In this document: one piece after another, positions 9,888-18,858 of the stretch
Layout of the letters: the number at the start of each line of letters is the position of its first letter
How positions within the stretch are numbered: the first letter of the stretch is position 1
DNA from: Nonomuraea guangzhouensis
Lineage (GTDB): Bacteria; Actinomycetota; Actinomycetes; Streptosporangiales; Streptosporangiaceae
Assembly: GCF_019396345.1 (NCBI RefSeq)
Contig: NZ_JAHKRM010000008.1
Span: 186,001-250,000, forward strand
DNA length: 64,000 bases
Reading direction: 5' to 3'
The notes under the pieces: generated by a model
The model's database searches: none
What the model saw: only the letters and a program-made list of their open reading frames with translations
What the model was told of the DNA's origin: nothing
Position numbers and translations under genes: made by a program

Positions 9888-10030
9888 GATGACGTTCCGA
9901 CAGGTGCTATTTCCGTCACCTTAGGGTCCCCTTGCTTCCGCTGGGGGCGCGTGGGGTATTAATTAACTCGGCGAGGATCTTCGGCGTGGCAGATCCTGAT
10001 GGATGCAGCGACTCATTGGGGGAGTTTGCC

Positions 10031-10795
10031 GTGCCCGGTGGCTCTATTTACGTGCAGCAGGACGAGAAGTTCACTGGGGCATCGCCGCAGTGGTACTACG
10101 AGAAGTTCTGGCGCGAGGACGCCAACAACCGCAAGCGATCAAGGATGATCAAGGCGGCCGTTGGCTTCGCGGCGGGCATCGGCCTGGCGCTCCGCTTCGA
10201 CCTGGGGCTCACCGCCCTCTACGGCCTCGCGTTCGCGGGCCTCGTAGCCGGCATCGACTGGTATGTCGCCTGGCGCTCCTTCCGCCTGACCGCGGTCTGG
10301 CGTGGCCGGCGGCGCGGTGAGGTGATCACCGGCCGGCTGCTCCGCCGCTCGCTCGGCAAGCACGGCTACAGCGTCCTCGACGGCCGGGCCATCAGGGATC
10401 AGGCGTCCATCGACCACCTCGTGATCGGCCCCGGCGGCGTCTGGGCCATCGACAACGAGTCATGGAGCCCCGACACCGAGATCGCCACCTACAACGGGCG
10501 GCTCTTCTTCGGCGAGAAGTACGGCAGCAAGGTGGCCAAGTCGCTGGTCGAGACCTCCAACGCCTTCGCCGAGCTGCTCACCCGCGAGACCGGGATCCCG
10601 GTGACGATCACCCCGCTGCTCGCCGTGCACTGCGGCCTGCTGCCGCGCGGCGGCCAGGTCACCGCCGAGGGCCTCACGCTGCTCAAGCCGAGCCTGGTGG
10701 CCAGGCGCATCAAGGCGACCGCCGGAGAGGTGCTCGACGAGCAGCAGATCGAGCTGCTCACCCGCACCGCCGCCCGCGAACTCCAGCGTGCCTAG
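10031..10795 (+). CDS. NERD-domain membrane protein
   Basis: About 254 residues from the GTG at 10031, which follows a GGGGGAG ribosome binding site at 10017-10023; the frame is open upstream but lacks one. Residues ~40-85 are hydrophobic (FAAGIGLALRFDLGLTALYG, then LAFAGLVAGI), giving one or two membrane segments. The following domain has the NERD pattern, SIDHLVIGPGGVWAIDNESW, related to restriction-endonuclease-like folds. NERD proteins are widespread and their nuclease activity is mostly unproven. Its stop codon overlaps that of the convergent VWA gene. Function unknown. Confidence 0.8.
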   Translation: MPGGSIYVQQDEKFTGASPQWYYEKFWREDANNRKRSRMIKAAVGFAAGIGLALRFDLGLTALYGLAFAGLVAGIDWYVAWRSFRLTAVWRGRRRGEVITGRLLRRSLGKHGYSVLDGRAIRDQASIDHLVIGPGGVWAIDNESWSPDTEIATYNGRLFFGEKYGSKVAKSLVETSNAFAELLTRETGIPVTITPLLAVHCGLLPRGGQVTAEGLTLLKPSLVARRIKATAGEVLDEQQIELLTRTAARELQRA

Positions 10796-12144
10796 GCCAG
10801 GTCCTGGATGAACGCGCTGAGCTGGGCGACGTTGCGGCACTCGTACATCGGCACGACCGCGTCGTAGTCGGTGGCGATGGAGTCGCCCGTGTCCCACTGC
10901 TGGCGGGGCTCCGGGTTCAGCCAGTAGGCGTGCCGGGCTTTGGCGGCCAGGGCGCGCAGCGTGTCGACGGCGGCCGGCTGGTAGTTGGAGCGGGCGTCGC
11001 CGAGGATCAGCAGCGACGTCTTGGAGCCGATCGCGTCGCCGTAGCGCTCGGCGAACCGCTCGAAGGAATGGCCGTAGTTCGTCCGCCCGAAGCGCACCAT
11101 GTCCGCCTCGTTGGCCAGCCGGGTCATCGCCTCCACCACGTCCGCGCCGGGGACGAAGAAGCGGGTGATCTCGTCGACCGTGTCCACGAACCCGAACGCC
11201 CGTACCTTGGTGAACTGCTCCCTCAGCGCGTACGTGAGCAGCAGTGTGAAGTGCGCGAACGACGAGACCGAGTCGCTGGTGTCGCAGAGGATCACCAGCT
11301 CGGGCTTGTGCGGCCGGGGCGGCTTGAAGTGCGTGGTCAGCGGGACGCCGCCGCTCTGCAGTGAGGCCCGCATGGTGCGGCGGAAGTCGAGCCGGCCGCG
11401 TCTGCCCTTGCGATGCTTGATCGTCAGCCTGGCCGCCAGGCGCCTGGCCAGCGGGTAGACCTCTCGCCGCAGCCTGGCCAGGTCCGCCTTGGTGATGCGG
11501 AGGAAGTCGAGCTGGTCGAGCGGGGGGCGGACGGCCGAGCGGGCGATGCGTTCGACGCCGGAGTCCTCGGCGATGCGGCGGCGTACGTCGGTGGCGACCG
11601 CGTCCTCGAAGCGCTTGATGCCGGAGTTCACCCGCTGCCGGGCGGTCTTCTCGGCCAGGCCGCCGCGCTCCTGACCGGCCAGGACCTCCTGGAGGATGCG
11701 CGCCATCAGCGTCTCGGGGGACAGCGCGCGCAGGACGCTGTAGGAGAACCAGTTCTGGCGGCCCGGACCCGCCGGCTGCCGGCCGAACCGCCCGACCATG
11801 GCCCTGGCGAACTCCCGCATCTCGGCCTCACCGCCCTGGGTGAGCAGCCGAGCCAGGTGGTCGCGCAGCTCACTGAGCTCCGCGCTGTCATCTTCGATGG
11901 TGCCCAGACCAGTCGTGGAGGACGGGAACCACAGATCGAACAGCATGTCGAACCCGGGACGGTACCCCGGCTTCTTGACCAGCGTCGCCGCGTAGGCCGC
12001 GCGCAGCGACTCGCGCTCGGTCAGGTCGATCACCCGCAGCGCCCGCACCGCGTCGAGCCCCTCGGCCAGCGACACGGGCAGCCCCGCCTCCCGCAGCGCA
12101 TGCACGAACCCGACATGCCTGTCGACCAGCGACGTGTCACTCAT
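10792..12144 (-). CDS. VWA-domain protein, CoxE-like, partner of MoxR ATPase
   Basis: 450 residues. The C-terminal half is a von Willebrand A domain with the MIDAS motif in LVILCDTSDSVSSFAHFTLL and a later SLLILGDARSNY strand. The N-terminal half is a helical region typical of the CoxE/DUF58-adjacent group. Its ATG at 12144 lies inside the 3' end of the MoxR gene (8-bp overlap), so the two are translated together. MoxR/VWA pairs act as chaperone-like ATPase/adaptor systems that mature or insert cofactors in client enzymes. No client gene is visible next to it. Confidence 0.88.
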   Translation of the reverse strand: MSDTSLVDRHVGFVHALREAGLPVSLAEGLDAVRALRVIDLTERESLRAAYAATLVKKPGYRPGFDMLFDLWFPSSTTGLGTIEDDSAELSELRDHLARLLTQGGEAEMREFARAMVGRFGRQPAGPGRQNWFSYSVLRALSPETLMARILQEVLAGQERGGLAEKTARQRVNSGIKRFEDAVATDVRRRIAEDSGVERIARSAVRPPLDQLDFLRITKADLARLRREVYPLARRLAARLTIKHRKGRRGRLDFRRTMRASLQSGGVPLTTHFKPPRPHKPELVILCDTSDSVSSFAHFTLLLTYALREQFTKVRAFGFVDTVDEITRFFVPGADVVEAMTRLANEADMVRFGRTNYGHSFERFAERYGDAIGSKTSLLILGDARSNYQPAAVDTLRALAAKARHAYWLNPEPRQQWDTGDSIATDYDAVVPMYECRNVAQLSAFIQDLA

Positions 12145-12976
12145 GCGGCAGCCCGAGTTCCTTGACGGCGCGAGCGTGGTCGGAGGCGTGCTTGAGCACC
12201 ACGCCCAGCGTGCCCGCCACCGTCGCCTCGTCCAGCTCGTCGCGTCCCAGGGCGAGCAGCGTGTTCGCCCAGTCGACCGTCTCCGCCACCGACGGCGCCT
12301 TCTTCAGCTCCAGGGACCGCAGCGTGGCGACGGTCCTGGCCAGCTGCTCGGCCAGGTCCGCGCGGATCGTCGGCACCTGGCTGAGCACGATGTCGCGCTC
12401 GCGTTCCGGCGTCGGGTACTCGATGTGCAGGTACAGGCAGCGCCGCTTGAGCGCCTCGGACAGCTCACGGGTCGCGTTGGAGGTCAGCACGACGTACGGC
12501 TTGCGTACCGCGCTGATGGTGCCCAGCTCCGGGATCGTCACCTGGAAGTCCGACAGAAGCTCCAGCAGCAGCCCCTCGACCTCCACATCCGCCTTGTCCG
12601 TCTCGTCGATGAGCAGCACGGTCGGCACCCCGGCCCGGATCGCCTTGAGCAGCGGCCGCTCCAGCAGGAACTCCTCGCTGAAGATGTCGTCATCGGCACT
12701 CGTGGCCTGGATGCGCAGGAGCTGCTTCTTGTAGTTCCACTCGTACAGGGCTCTGGCCTCGTCGAGCCCCTCGTAGCACTGCAACCTGATCAGCTCGGAA
12801 CCGGTGGCCAGCGCCACGGCCTTGGCCAGCTGCGTCTTGCCCACCCCCGCGGGGCCTTCGACCAGCAGCGGCTTGCCGAGGGCGGCGGCGAGGAACACCG
12901 AGGTGGAGATGGCGTCGTCGGAGAGATAGTCAACGGCGGCGAGCCGCTCGGTCACGGCGGCGGGCGAGTTGAACAT
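12137..12976 (-). CDS. MoxR-family AAA+ ATPase
   Basis: 279 residues. It has Walker A VEGPAGVGKTQLAKAV, Walker B VLLIDETDKAD, sensor 1 VLTSNATRELSEALKRRCLY and the arginine-finger region, giving a compact MoxR AAA+ module with a C-terminal lid. It is predicted to be a cytosolic hexameric ATPase remodelling a VWA-bound client. It is the first gene of a two-gene operon with the VWA protein. The short spacer to the tRNA gene on the other strand holds its promoter region. Confidence 0.9.
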   Translation of the reverse strand: MFNSPAAVTERLAAVDYLSDDAISTSVFLAAALGKPLLVEGPAGVGKTQLAKAVALATGSELIRLQCYEGLDEARALYEWNYKKQLLRIQATSADDDIFSEEFLLERPLLKAIRAGVPTVLLIDETDKADVEVEGLLLELLSDFQVTIPELGTISAVRKPYVVLTSNATRELSEALKRRCLYLHIEYPTPERERDIVLSQVPTIRADLAEQLARTVATLRSLELKKAPSVAETVDWANTLLALGRDELDEATVAGTLGVVLKHASDHARAVKELGLPHE

Positions 12977-13036
12977 CGATGCTCCTGTCTGAATGCCGAA
13001 CTTTATTCTAGCGGCTGGCAGGCAGGTGATACCGAT

Positions 13037-13065
13037 TCGACCAACATGCGGAGTGCCGGTATATT
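13037..13065 (+). promoter_or_regulatory. Likely promoter of tRNA-Lys
   Basis: TCGACC at 13037-13042 (4 of 6 with TTGACA) and TATATT at 13060-13065 are 17 bp apart. Transcription would begin just before the tRNA 5' end at 13077. Confidence 0.55.
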
Positions 13066-13076
13066 CCTCTCTGCAA

Positions 13077-13150
13077 GCGCCGCTAGCTCAGTTGGTTAGA
13101 GCAGCTGACTCTTAATCAGCGGGTCCGGGGTTCGAGTCCCTGGCGGCGCA
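13077..13150 (+). tRNA. tRNA-Lys (anticodon CTT)
   Basis: A 74-nt cloverleaf. The acceptor arm GCGCCGC pairs perfectly with GCGGCGC at 13143-13149, with discriminator A at 13150. The D-loop region is AGCTCAGTTGGTTAGAGC, the anticodon stem-loop CTGA-CTCTTAA-TCAG holds CTT, and the T arm contains GTTCGAGTC. CCA is not encoded. Its 3' end (13120-13151) is duplicated at 17402-17433. Confidence 0.96.
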
Positions 13151-13151
13151 C
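13120..13151 (+). repeat. tRNA 3'-end repeat, copy 1 (att-like)
   Basis: These 32 bases from the variable region of tRNA-Lys through its acceptor end recur at 17402-17433 with one mismatch (T at 13141, C in the second copy). tRNA 3' ends are the usual attB core of actinobacterial integrases. No integrase gene lies between the copies. Confidence 0.8.
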
Positions 13152-13161
13152 CCGATGGAAT

Positions 13162-13191
13162 CCCTGGCTCAGTGCGCTGAGCCAGGGTTTC
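13162..13191 (+). terminator. Rho-independent-type terminator after tRNA-Lys
   Basis: The stem CCCTGGCTCAG-TGCG-CTGAGCCAGGG (13162-13187) is a perfect 11-bp hairpin followed by TTT. It ends the tRNA transcript. A related hairpin follows the second tRNA fragment. Confidence 0.85.
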
Positions 13192-13424
13192 TCGGTTCTT
13201 GGCGGACATCCGCCTCTCTCTGGACAGACCGAGGCGCGCCGTTCGGCCGTCGTCGACAATCGCCACGCGTCCCCGCCGGTTCCGGCCATTCAGGACGACC
13301 AACCCAGCACCGTGTTCGGCGAGCTGTGTTCCGACCGTTCGCCGGCGCCGGGCAACCTGGAACGACCTCCCGAGCGTAATAGCGAGTGATCATCGCCAAC
13401 GGAATCGGAACGGGAGAAGACGGA

Positions 13425-16400
13425 GTGCGAAAGACGACGACGAGAGCGGCGGGCGCGTTCCTGCTGGTCGCCTCGTCCATCATCGTATTACCCGCCGCCC
13501 ACGCGAGCGCCGGGGCAGCGGGGAACGCCCGCAGTGTCACCCTGATCACCGGCGACCGGGTGGTCCTCGCACCGGACGGAAGTCCCCTGATCACGCCGGG
13601 CGAGGGAAGGAAGGGTATCGACTTCCACACCTTCGGCAGCGGCGGGCGGTTGCGGGTCGTGCCGGGTGACGCGATCGAGCCCCTGCGGCAGGGGCGCCTG
13701 GATCCGCGCCTGTTCGAGGTGAGCGCGCTGGCCAAGTCCGGTTACGACGACCGGCGTCAGGACCTGCCGCTCGTCGTCACCGGCGCCCCCGCGCTCAGAT
13801 CGTTGCGCGGCGGGGCGGGGCAGCGGGCGCTGGCCGCAGTCGGCGGCTTCGCCGTGCGGCAGGACAGGGCACAGGCCGTCCGGTTCTGGCAGGACTTGCG
13901 GAACGTCGGGGGCAAGATATGGCTCGACGCGCGTGTCAAGCTGTCCCTTGACACCAGCATCAAGCAGATCGGCGCTCCCGCGGCCTGGGCGAAAGGGCTG
14001 ACCGGCGCGGGAGTCAAGGTGGCGGTGCTGGACAGCGGCATCGACAGTGCCCATCCGGACCTGGCCGGGAAGGTGGTCGCGCGGGCGGACTTCACCGAGA
14101 CGCCCGACGAACGGGATGTGGCCGGGCACGGCACACACGTGGCGTCCACCATCGCGGGCACCGGAGCGTCCTCCGGCGGCAGGTATCGTGGGGCGGCGCC
14201 GGACGCCCAACTGCTGGACGGCAAGGTGTGCGAACCGGGTTTCTGCACCTACTCCGCCATTCTGGCCGGGATGCAGTGGGCCGCCGACCAGGGCGCCCGG
14301 GTGGTCAACCTGAGCCTGGGCGGCCCGGACGAGCCTGGTCTCGACCCGCTGGAGGAGGCCGTTCAGCGACTGAGCGAGAGCCACGGCACGCTGTTCGTGA
14401 TCGCGGCGGGCAACGACGGGGCGGACCGTTCGGTCAGCTCCCCCGCCAGCGCGGACGCCGCTCTGGCCGTGGGGGCCGTGGACAGGACGGACCGACTGGC
14501 GGACTTCTCCAGCAGGGGCCCGCGCGTGGGCGACTCCGGGCTGAAGCCGGAGATCACCGCGCCGGGCGTGGAGATCACCGCCGCGCGGAGCAAGGACAGC
14601 CCGGGCAGCGGGCCGTACGTGGCCATGTCGGGGACCTCGATGGCGACCCCGCACGTCGCGGGAACGGCCGCGCTGCTGGCGGGCGCGCACGCGAGCTGGA
14701 AGGCGGCGGAGCTGAAGGCCGCGCTCATGGGCTCGGCCAAGCCCCAGCCACAGACGGGGGTGTTCTCCCAGGGGGCGGGACGCGTGGACGCCGAGCGGGG
14801 AGCCACGCAGGCGGTGACCGCGAACCCACCCGGCCTGGGGTTCGGCCTGCAGCGCTGGCCACACGCCGACGACGAGGTGCTCACCAAGAAGCTCACGTAC
14901 CACAACCACGGTGATACGCCGGTCACCCTCGACCTCGGCGTCACGTCGGGCACGACCTTCTCCGTGAGCCCGGCCACGCTGACGGTGCCCGCGGGCGGAC
15001 AGGCGGAGGCGACGGTGACGGCGGACACGCGCACCGGCGAGCCCGACGGCTTCCTCGGCGCTTTCGTCGAGGCCAAGGGACCGGGCGGCGTCGTGGTGAG
15101 CACGCCCGCCGCAGTGGAGAAGGAGATCGAGAGCTACGACCTGACCGTCAACCAGACCGACCGGTCGGGCAAGCCGACGGCCGACTACCAGATGGTGATC
15201 TGGCGGCTGGACGCCGAGGGACCGTCGCCCCAGGTGTTCTGGCCGACCGAGAGCTCGATGACCTTCCGCCTGCCCAAGGGCGAGTACCTGCTGGACACCA
15301 CCATTCTGAGCGAGGACGGCGTGGCGCTGCTGGTGCAGCCACGCCTGCGCCTGGACAGGGCGCGGACCGTCGAGGCGGACGCCCGGCTGGGCCGGCCCAC
15401 GTCGATCCGCCCGCCCACACCCGGCGCGGTGCTGAAGGAGGGCAGCGTCGCGTACTCGTTCAGGACGCCCGACCGGTTGAACACCAGGGGCTGGTACTCG
15501 ATGAACTTCGCCAGGGCGTTCACCGCGCAACTCGGCCCCGAGCAGACAGAAGAAGGCATGCTCACCCGGGTGAGCGCGCACTACCAGGCGGGTCAGGACA
15601 GTTACCAGCTCGCCTGGTTCGAGCGGGACCGCATGATCACCGGCTATGACCGGGCGGTGGATCCCAAGAATCTGGCGCGCGTACGTGTCGACGTCGCGGA
15701 ACATCTGCCGGGCGCCCACGTGCTGATGGGCCGTCAGGCCGCGCCGAGCCAGGGCGTCATGCTGACGCATGCCAGCCTGAACGAGCTCACCCCGCCGTCG
15801 ACGCTGACCGAGTACGTCAACACCGACGACGGCATCCGCTGGCGGGCCGCCGTGACCGAGTTCGGGGCCGACGGCCAGGCCACCGCGTTCTCGTCCGCTC
15901 CGGTGCGGTTGCGGCCGGGCAGCGTCACCACGGAGTTGTGGAACCGTGGCGTGTTCGGCCCTTCACTCCCGTCAGGGGACCAGCCGCGCGAGCCCGCGAG
16001 CCGCACCGGTGACGTCATCGCGGTGGATCTGCCGATGTTCGGTGACGGGCGCGGGTCGATCGGGGATTCCGGGCCGGCCACCGAGCACGTATCCCTCTAC
16101 CGCGATGGCGAGCTCGTCGGCGAGAGCGACTGGCTGAGGGAGCGGTTCACCGTACCGCCGGGCGGGGGGACGTACCGGCTGGTCGCCCGCGCGGAGCGGG
16201 GAGAGTCTGCGGTGTTGTCCACGCGCAGCTCGGCGACGTGGACGTTCCGGTCGGAGAGCACGAACTCGCCGACCCGGCTGCCGCTGTCCGTGGTTCGGTT
16301 CACCCCGGACCTCGACGTGCGGAACTCCGCTCCGGCCGGGCGGCGCTTCGTGGTGCCGTTCACCGTGCAGCGGCTGGCCGGAAGCGCGGCGGGCCCGGCT

Positions 16401-16592
16401 CGTGAGGTGGTCGTGGAGGTGTCCTACGACGACGGCGTGACCTGGAGCCGGGCGAAGGTCGCCGGGTCCAAGGTCGTCCTGGACCATCCTCGGCGCAGCG
16501 GGTTCGTGTCGCTTCGGGCCAGCTCGGCCGACGTTCACGGCAACAAGGTGGAGCAGAGCGTGATCCGCGCCTACCGGATCACCGCGCCGTAG
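13425..16592 (+). CDS. Secreted subtilisin-like serine protease (S8), large
   Basis: About 1055 residues. GTG at 13425 is preferred: it follows GGAGAAG at 13412-13418 and begins with a Sec signal peptide (VRKTTTRAAGAFLLVASSII, cleavage near AHASA). A propeptide region follows. The S8 catalytic domain has Asp203 in VAVLDSGID, His235 in GHGTHV, an oxyanion Asn in AAGND and Ser405 in GTSMATPH. The remaining ~600 residues form beta-rich C-terminal domains seen in large actinobacterial subtilases. An extracellular protease for nutrient acquisition or morphogenesis is likely. The gene sits between tRNA-Lys and the duplicated tRNA 3' end and has its own strong terminator. Confidence 0.93.
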   Translation: MRKTTTRAAGAFLLVASSIIVLPAAHASAGAAGNARSVTLITGDRVVLAPDGSPLITPGEGRKGIDFHTFGSGGRLRVVPGDAIEPLRQGRLDPRLFEVSALAKSGYDDRRQDLPLVVTGAPALRSLRGGAGQRALAAVGGFAVRQDRAQAVRFWQDLRNVGGKIWLDARVKLSLDTSIKQIGAPAAWAKGLTGAGVKVAVLDSGIDSAHPDLAGKVVARADFTETPDERDVAGHGTHVASTIAGTGASSGGRYRGAAPDAQLLDGKVCEPGFCTYSAILAGMQWAADQGARVVNLSLGGPDEPGLDPLEEAVQRLSESHGTLFVIAAGNDGADRSVSSPASADAALAVGAVDRTDRLADFSSRGPRVGDSGLKPEITAPGVEITAARSKDSPGSGPYVAMSGTSMATPHVAGTAALLAGAHASWKAAELKAALMGSAKPQPQTGVFSQGAGRVDAERGATQAVTANPPGLGFGLQRWPHADDEVLTKKLTYHNHGDTPVTLDLGVTSGTTFSVSPATLTVPAGGQAEATVTADTRTGEPDGFLGAFVEAKGPGGVVVSTPAAVEKEIESYDLTVNQTDRSGKPTADYQMVIWRLDAEGPSPQVFWPTESSMTFRLPKGEYLLDTTILSEDGVALLVQPRLRLDRARTVEADARLGRPTSIRPPTPGAVLKEGSVAYSFRTPDRLNTRGWYSMNFARAFTAQLGPEQTEEGMLTRVSAHYQAGQDSYQLAWFERDRMITGYDRAVDPKNLARVRVDVAEHLPGAHVLMGRQAAPSQGVMLTHASLNELTPPSTLTEYVNTDDGIRWRAAVTEFGADGQATAFSSAPVRLRPGSVTTELWNRGVFGPSLPSGDQPREPASRTGDVIAVDLPMFGDGRGSIGDSGPATEHVSLYRDGELVGESDWLRERFTVPPGGGTYRLVARAERGESAVLSTRSSATWTFRSESTNSPTRLPLSVVRFTPDLDVRNSAPAGRRFVVPFTVQRLAGSAAGPAREVVVEVSYDDGVTWSRAKVAGSKVVLDHPRRSGFVSLRASSADVHGNKVEQSVIRAYRITAP

Positions 16593-16601
16593 CGGTGCGT
16601 T

Positions 16602-16640
16602 CGCTCCCGGCGGCCCCTGACTGGGCCCCGGGAGCGTCCT
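16602..16640 (+). terminator. Terminator of the subtilase gene
   Basis: CGCTCCCGG (16602-16610) pairs with CCGGGAGCG (16628-16636), with an inner GGCCC/GGGCC stem and a T-rich tail TCCTTTC. It lies 10 bp after the stop. The rest of 16641-16860 shows no gene. Confidence 0.8.
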
Positions 16641-16873
16641 TTCAGCGGTGGTGGCAGCGCTGGGGCGGGTGGTTGGTCCGGACGTGCGCCGCTTCCGCCA
16701 GGGGCCGGTCGCATGGCTCTGGCGCTGGGCCACCTGGGCCCGCCACCCGCCCCTGACCCGGGCCTCGTGACGCCGCTGTCATTCGGCAGGACAGGTTGAA
16801 CGTCCCCGACATGACGTTTCGGTGGGTTCGCCATCGGCTATGGTGCACGTTCATGATCCCCAAAAGGAGCATG

Positions 16874-17401
16874 ATGACCCAGACGACAACCCTGCGAGTC
16901 GGCCGCTCGGCGCTGGTGGCGGCGGCCCTGGCCGGAGCCGTCGCGCTGACGGGAGCCGCGCCCGCCGCGAACGCCGCCGCCACCGGGAAAGCGACGTTAG
17001 GGCCGTTCGGGTACGGCAACATACGCCTCGGGATGACCGAAGCGAAGGCCAGAGCAACCGGCCGGATCGTGCGCAAGACCATCAAGGCCGACATCACATG
17101 CTCGGCCTACGATTTCACGAACCATCGGTATGAGGGCAACCGGGCGGGACTGTTCATCTCGAAGAAGCAGGGCGTGGTGACGATCTCCGCGCCCGGCAAG
17201 GTCAAGACGCCTCAGGGCATCGGCTGGGGCTCCACCCCCGCGCAGTTGAAAGCCACTTATCCCCACCTCAAGCAGAACGCAATGTACGGCACCTACGTCA
17301 CCGTGCCGGGCAACCCCAAGGCGATCTACGTCTTCGTCTCGTCGAGGAGGATGGTCCTCGGCGTCACCCTGGTCATGACCGCGCAGACCTGCCTCAGGTG
17401 A
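16874..17401 (+). CDS. Small exported protein of unknown function
   Basis: 175 residues from the ATG at 16874, chosen because AAAAGGAG (16862-16869) precedes it at a good distance; an ATG at 16871 is also possible. The N-terminus is a signal peptide (RSALVAAALAGAVALTGAAP, cleavage near ANAAA). The mature part begins LGPFGYGNIRLGMTEAKARA, a pattern seen in small actinobacterial secreted proteins with two cysteines (ITCSAYDF and QTCLR) that may form a disulfide. No enzymatic motif is recognised. The TGA stop ends one base before the att-like tRNA repeat, so the gene is the last item in the repeat-bounded segment. Confidence 0.75.
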   Translation: MTQTTTLRVGRSALVAAALAGAVALTGAAPAANAAATGKATLGPFGYGNIRLGMTEAKARATGRIVRKTIKADITCSAYDFTNHRYEGNRAGLFISKKQGVVTISAPGKVKTPQGIGWGSTPAQLKATYPHLKQNAMYGTYVTVPGNPKAIYVFVSSRRMVLGVTLVMTAQTCLR

Positions 17402-17433
17402 CGGGTCCGGGGTTCGAGTCCCCGGCGGCGCAC
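17402..17433 (+). repeat. tRNA-Lys 3'-end repeat, copy 2 (att-like)
   Basis: 31 of 32 bases match tRNA-Lys 13120-13151, including GTTCGAGTC and the acceptor strand GGCGGCGCA. No anticodon or 5' half lies upstream, so this is not a working tRNA. The single difference makes the T stem perfectly paired (CCCCGG). It is followed by a hairpin like the tRNA's own terminator. Confidence 0.85.
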
Positions 17434-17440
17434 AGTGAAA

Positions 17441-17472
17441 TCCCGGCTCATCTATCTTGAGCCGGGGTTTCT
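17441..17472. terminator. Terminator-like hairpin after tRNA fragment
   Basis: CCCGGCTCA-TCTATCT-TGAGCCGGG followed by GTTTCTTTG. It resembles the tRNA-Lys terminator in sequence, so the duplication covered the terminator as well. It also lies at the 3' end of the minus-strand gene and could serve both strands. Confidence 0.75.
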
Positions 17473-18794
17473 TTGTCTACCGACCGGTCTAGCTGTGCCC
17501 AAGGAGGTGGCTTGTCCCGCGCGGCCGAGATCGCTTTCGGGGTGGGCCGTCCAGCAGACTGCGGAACCCTTTCGAGCGGTATTCCCAGCGCCTCCGCCCA
17601 ATGCCGACGCCAGGAGAGTTGTCGTTGGGCCCTGCGTTCCACGCGGGTTTGAGCCTTGCGGCGGCGGCGCTCGACTTCGGTGCGGGCCGCGCTCTCCGAC
17701 CGGAGCCAGGGCGGCGGATTTCGCAACAGACCTGCCACATGCTGGGCCGACCAGCGGCCGCTACCGGGACGTAGCTGCCGGATCACATCGACCGGCAGGC
17801 TGAACAGCTCGGCCACCGATGCGTCGGAGAGCCGGGTGGCTGCGCGGTTGGCCGCGTCGACGGCTGCCTGCTCGGCGCGGTGGCGCCGGGCCGCATCCGC
17901 CGCGGCACGGCGTGCCGCCGCTTGGGCGGCTCGGCGTAGCTCCTCATCGGCTCGGGCGTGCAGGAACCAGGCCGGTGGTGAGGAAAGCAGCTCATGCAGG
18001 GCCGGAGCGAACAGGTGGTCGCCGAGGCGCGGAAAATCGGCGGGGAACGCATCAACAGGCACGCCGAGGGCATCCGTCGGCTCGGTCAGCAGGGTGACCA
18101 CCTCGCTTGCGAGGGGGAGGAGCGAGCCGAGCATGGCATCGAGGTCGGGGCTGGACAGCCGGGCCGTGCGCAGCGTCGCGAGGAGCTCGGTGATACGAGG
18201 GTCATGAAGACAGGCGAGGCGACGAAGCGGACGCGGTCTGGTGCCGGAGGCCTCCATGAGAGCGGCCGCCCAGATGAGCACCTGAATCGGGTCCCCGTCG
18301 TGACCGGGCATGGCCCGTTGCAGCCACGCACGTGCTGCCACCGCCCGCTCGCTGTTGAGCTTGCGGGTCGCGGCTGCCTTACGCGCTGCTTCGGACCGCG
18401 AAAGGGTCCGGGCCGCGGCGCGCAGTTCGGTGTCGGCCCGGGCGAGGTCGGCGAGCGCGTCGACGTCGGCGGCGCGGTAGTAGCGGATGGTGAGTGTCCG
18501 GCCGTACTTCCGGATCTCATCGACGGCGACGGGTGTGAGACGGTCGGCGAGGCATTTGAAACGTTGAGGGGAGATGCCCAGCCTGGTGGCCGCCTGGGTG
18601 GCGTTGCAGCGATGTTCGGCGGCGAGCAGGCGTTGGAAGCGCTCGGCGTCCGCCTTCGCCGCATTGACCGAGACGGGGTCGAATGTGCGGTCCGGCAGGC
18701 GGCGGAGCAGGTTGGTCTCGACTGCGAGCTCGACTTCCCAGACGGCGAGGCCGAGCACCTCGCGCACCTTCTTCAGACCCAGACCACGTGCCAT
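17448..18794 (-). CDS. Unknown protein with N-terminal HTH and long basic coiled coil
   Basis: About 448 residues. ATG at 18794 is chosen (TTG at 18800 also possible); neither has a clear ribosome binding site. Residues ~1-110 look like paired MerR/excisionase-type winged helices: GLKKVREVLGLAVWEVELAV, then CNATQAATRLGISPQRFKCL and TIRYYRAADVDALADL. The rest is alpha-helical, very rich in Ala and Arg (AARRAAADAARRHRAEQAA), with a strongly basic C-terminus. I do not recognise a named family. It is divergent from the AAA/PD-(D/E)XK gene with a 64-bp spacer carrying a palindrome, so the two may form one functional unit. A DNA-binding regulator or plasmid/phage-type protein is possible. Confidence 0.65.
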   Translation of the reverse strand: MARGLGLKKVREVLGLAVWEVELAVETNLLRRLPDRTFDPVSVNAAKADAERFQRLLAAEHRCNATQAATRLGISPQRFKCLADRLTPVAVDEIRKYGRTLTIRYYRAADVDALADLARADTELRAAARTLSRSEAARKAAATRKLNSERAVAARAWLQRAMPGHDGDPIQVLIWAAALMEASGTRPRPLRRLACLHDPRITELLATLRTARLSSPDLDAMLGSLLPLASEVVTLLTEPTDALGVPVDAFPADFPRLGDHLFAPALHELLSSPPAWFLHARADEELRRAAQAAARRAAADAARRHRAEQAAVDAANRAATRLSDASVAELFSLPVDVIRQLRPGSGRWSAQHVAGLLRNPPPWLRSESAARTEVERRRRKAQTRVERRAQRQLSWRRHWAEALGIPLERVPQSAGRPTPKAISAARDKPPPWAQLDRSVDKETPAQDR

Positions 18795-18836
18795 GGACAA
18801 CAGTCTGCCGACGGCCTACGACATGCGCCATAGATG

Positions 18837-18849
18837 GGTAACCATTACC
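18837..18849. promoter_or_regulatory. Palindrome between the divergent HTH and AAA genes
   Basis: GGTAA-CCA-TTACC, a perfect 5-bp inverted repeat in the 64-bp spacer. It is a candidate operator for the HTH protein; binding is inferred from location only. Confidence 0.45.
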
Positions 18850-18858
18850 GTACAGAGA

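Noticed and set aside
13488..15770. Long open frame of 760 codons opposite the subtilase
   Set aside because: It is an antisense shadow from GC-rich codon bias; the composition is His/Arg/Pro-rich with no motifs, while the plus strand has the full S8 catalytic set.
13150..17402. Integrase or excisionase within the tRNA-bounded segment
   Set aside because: Only the subtilase and one small exported protein are present; no tyrosine or serine recombinase motif was found.
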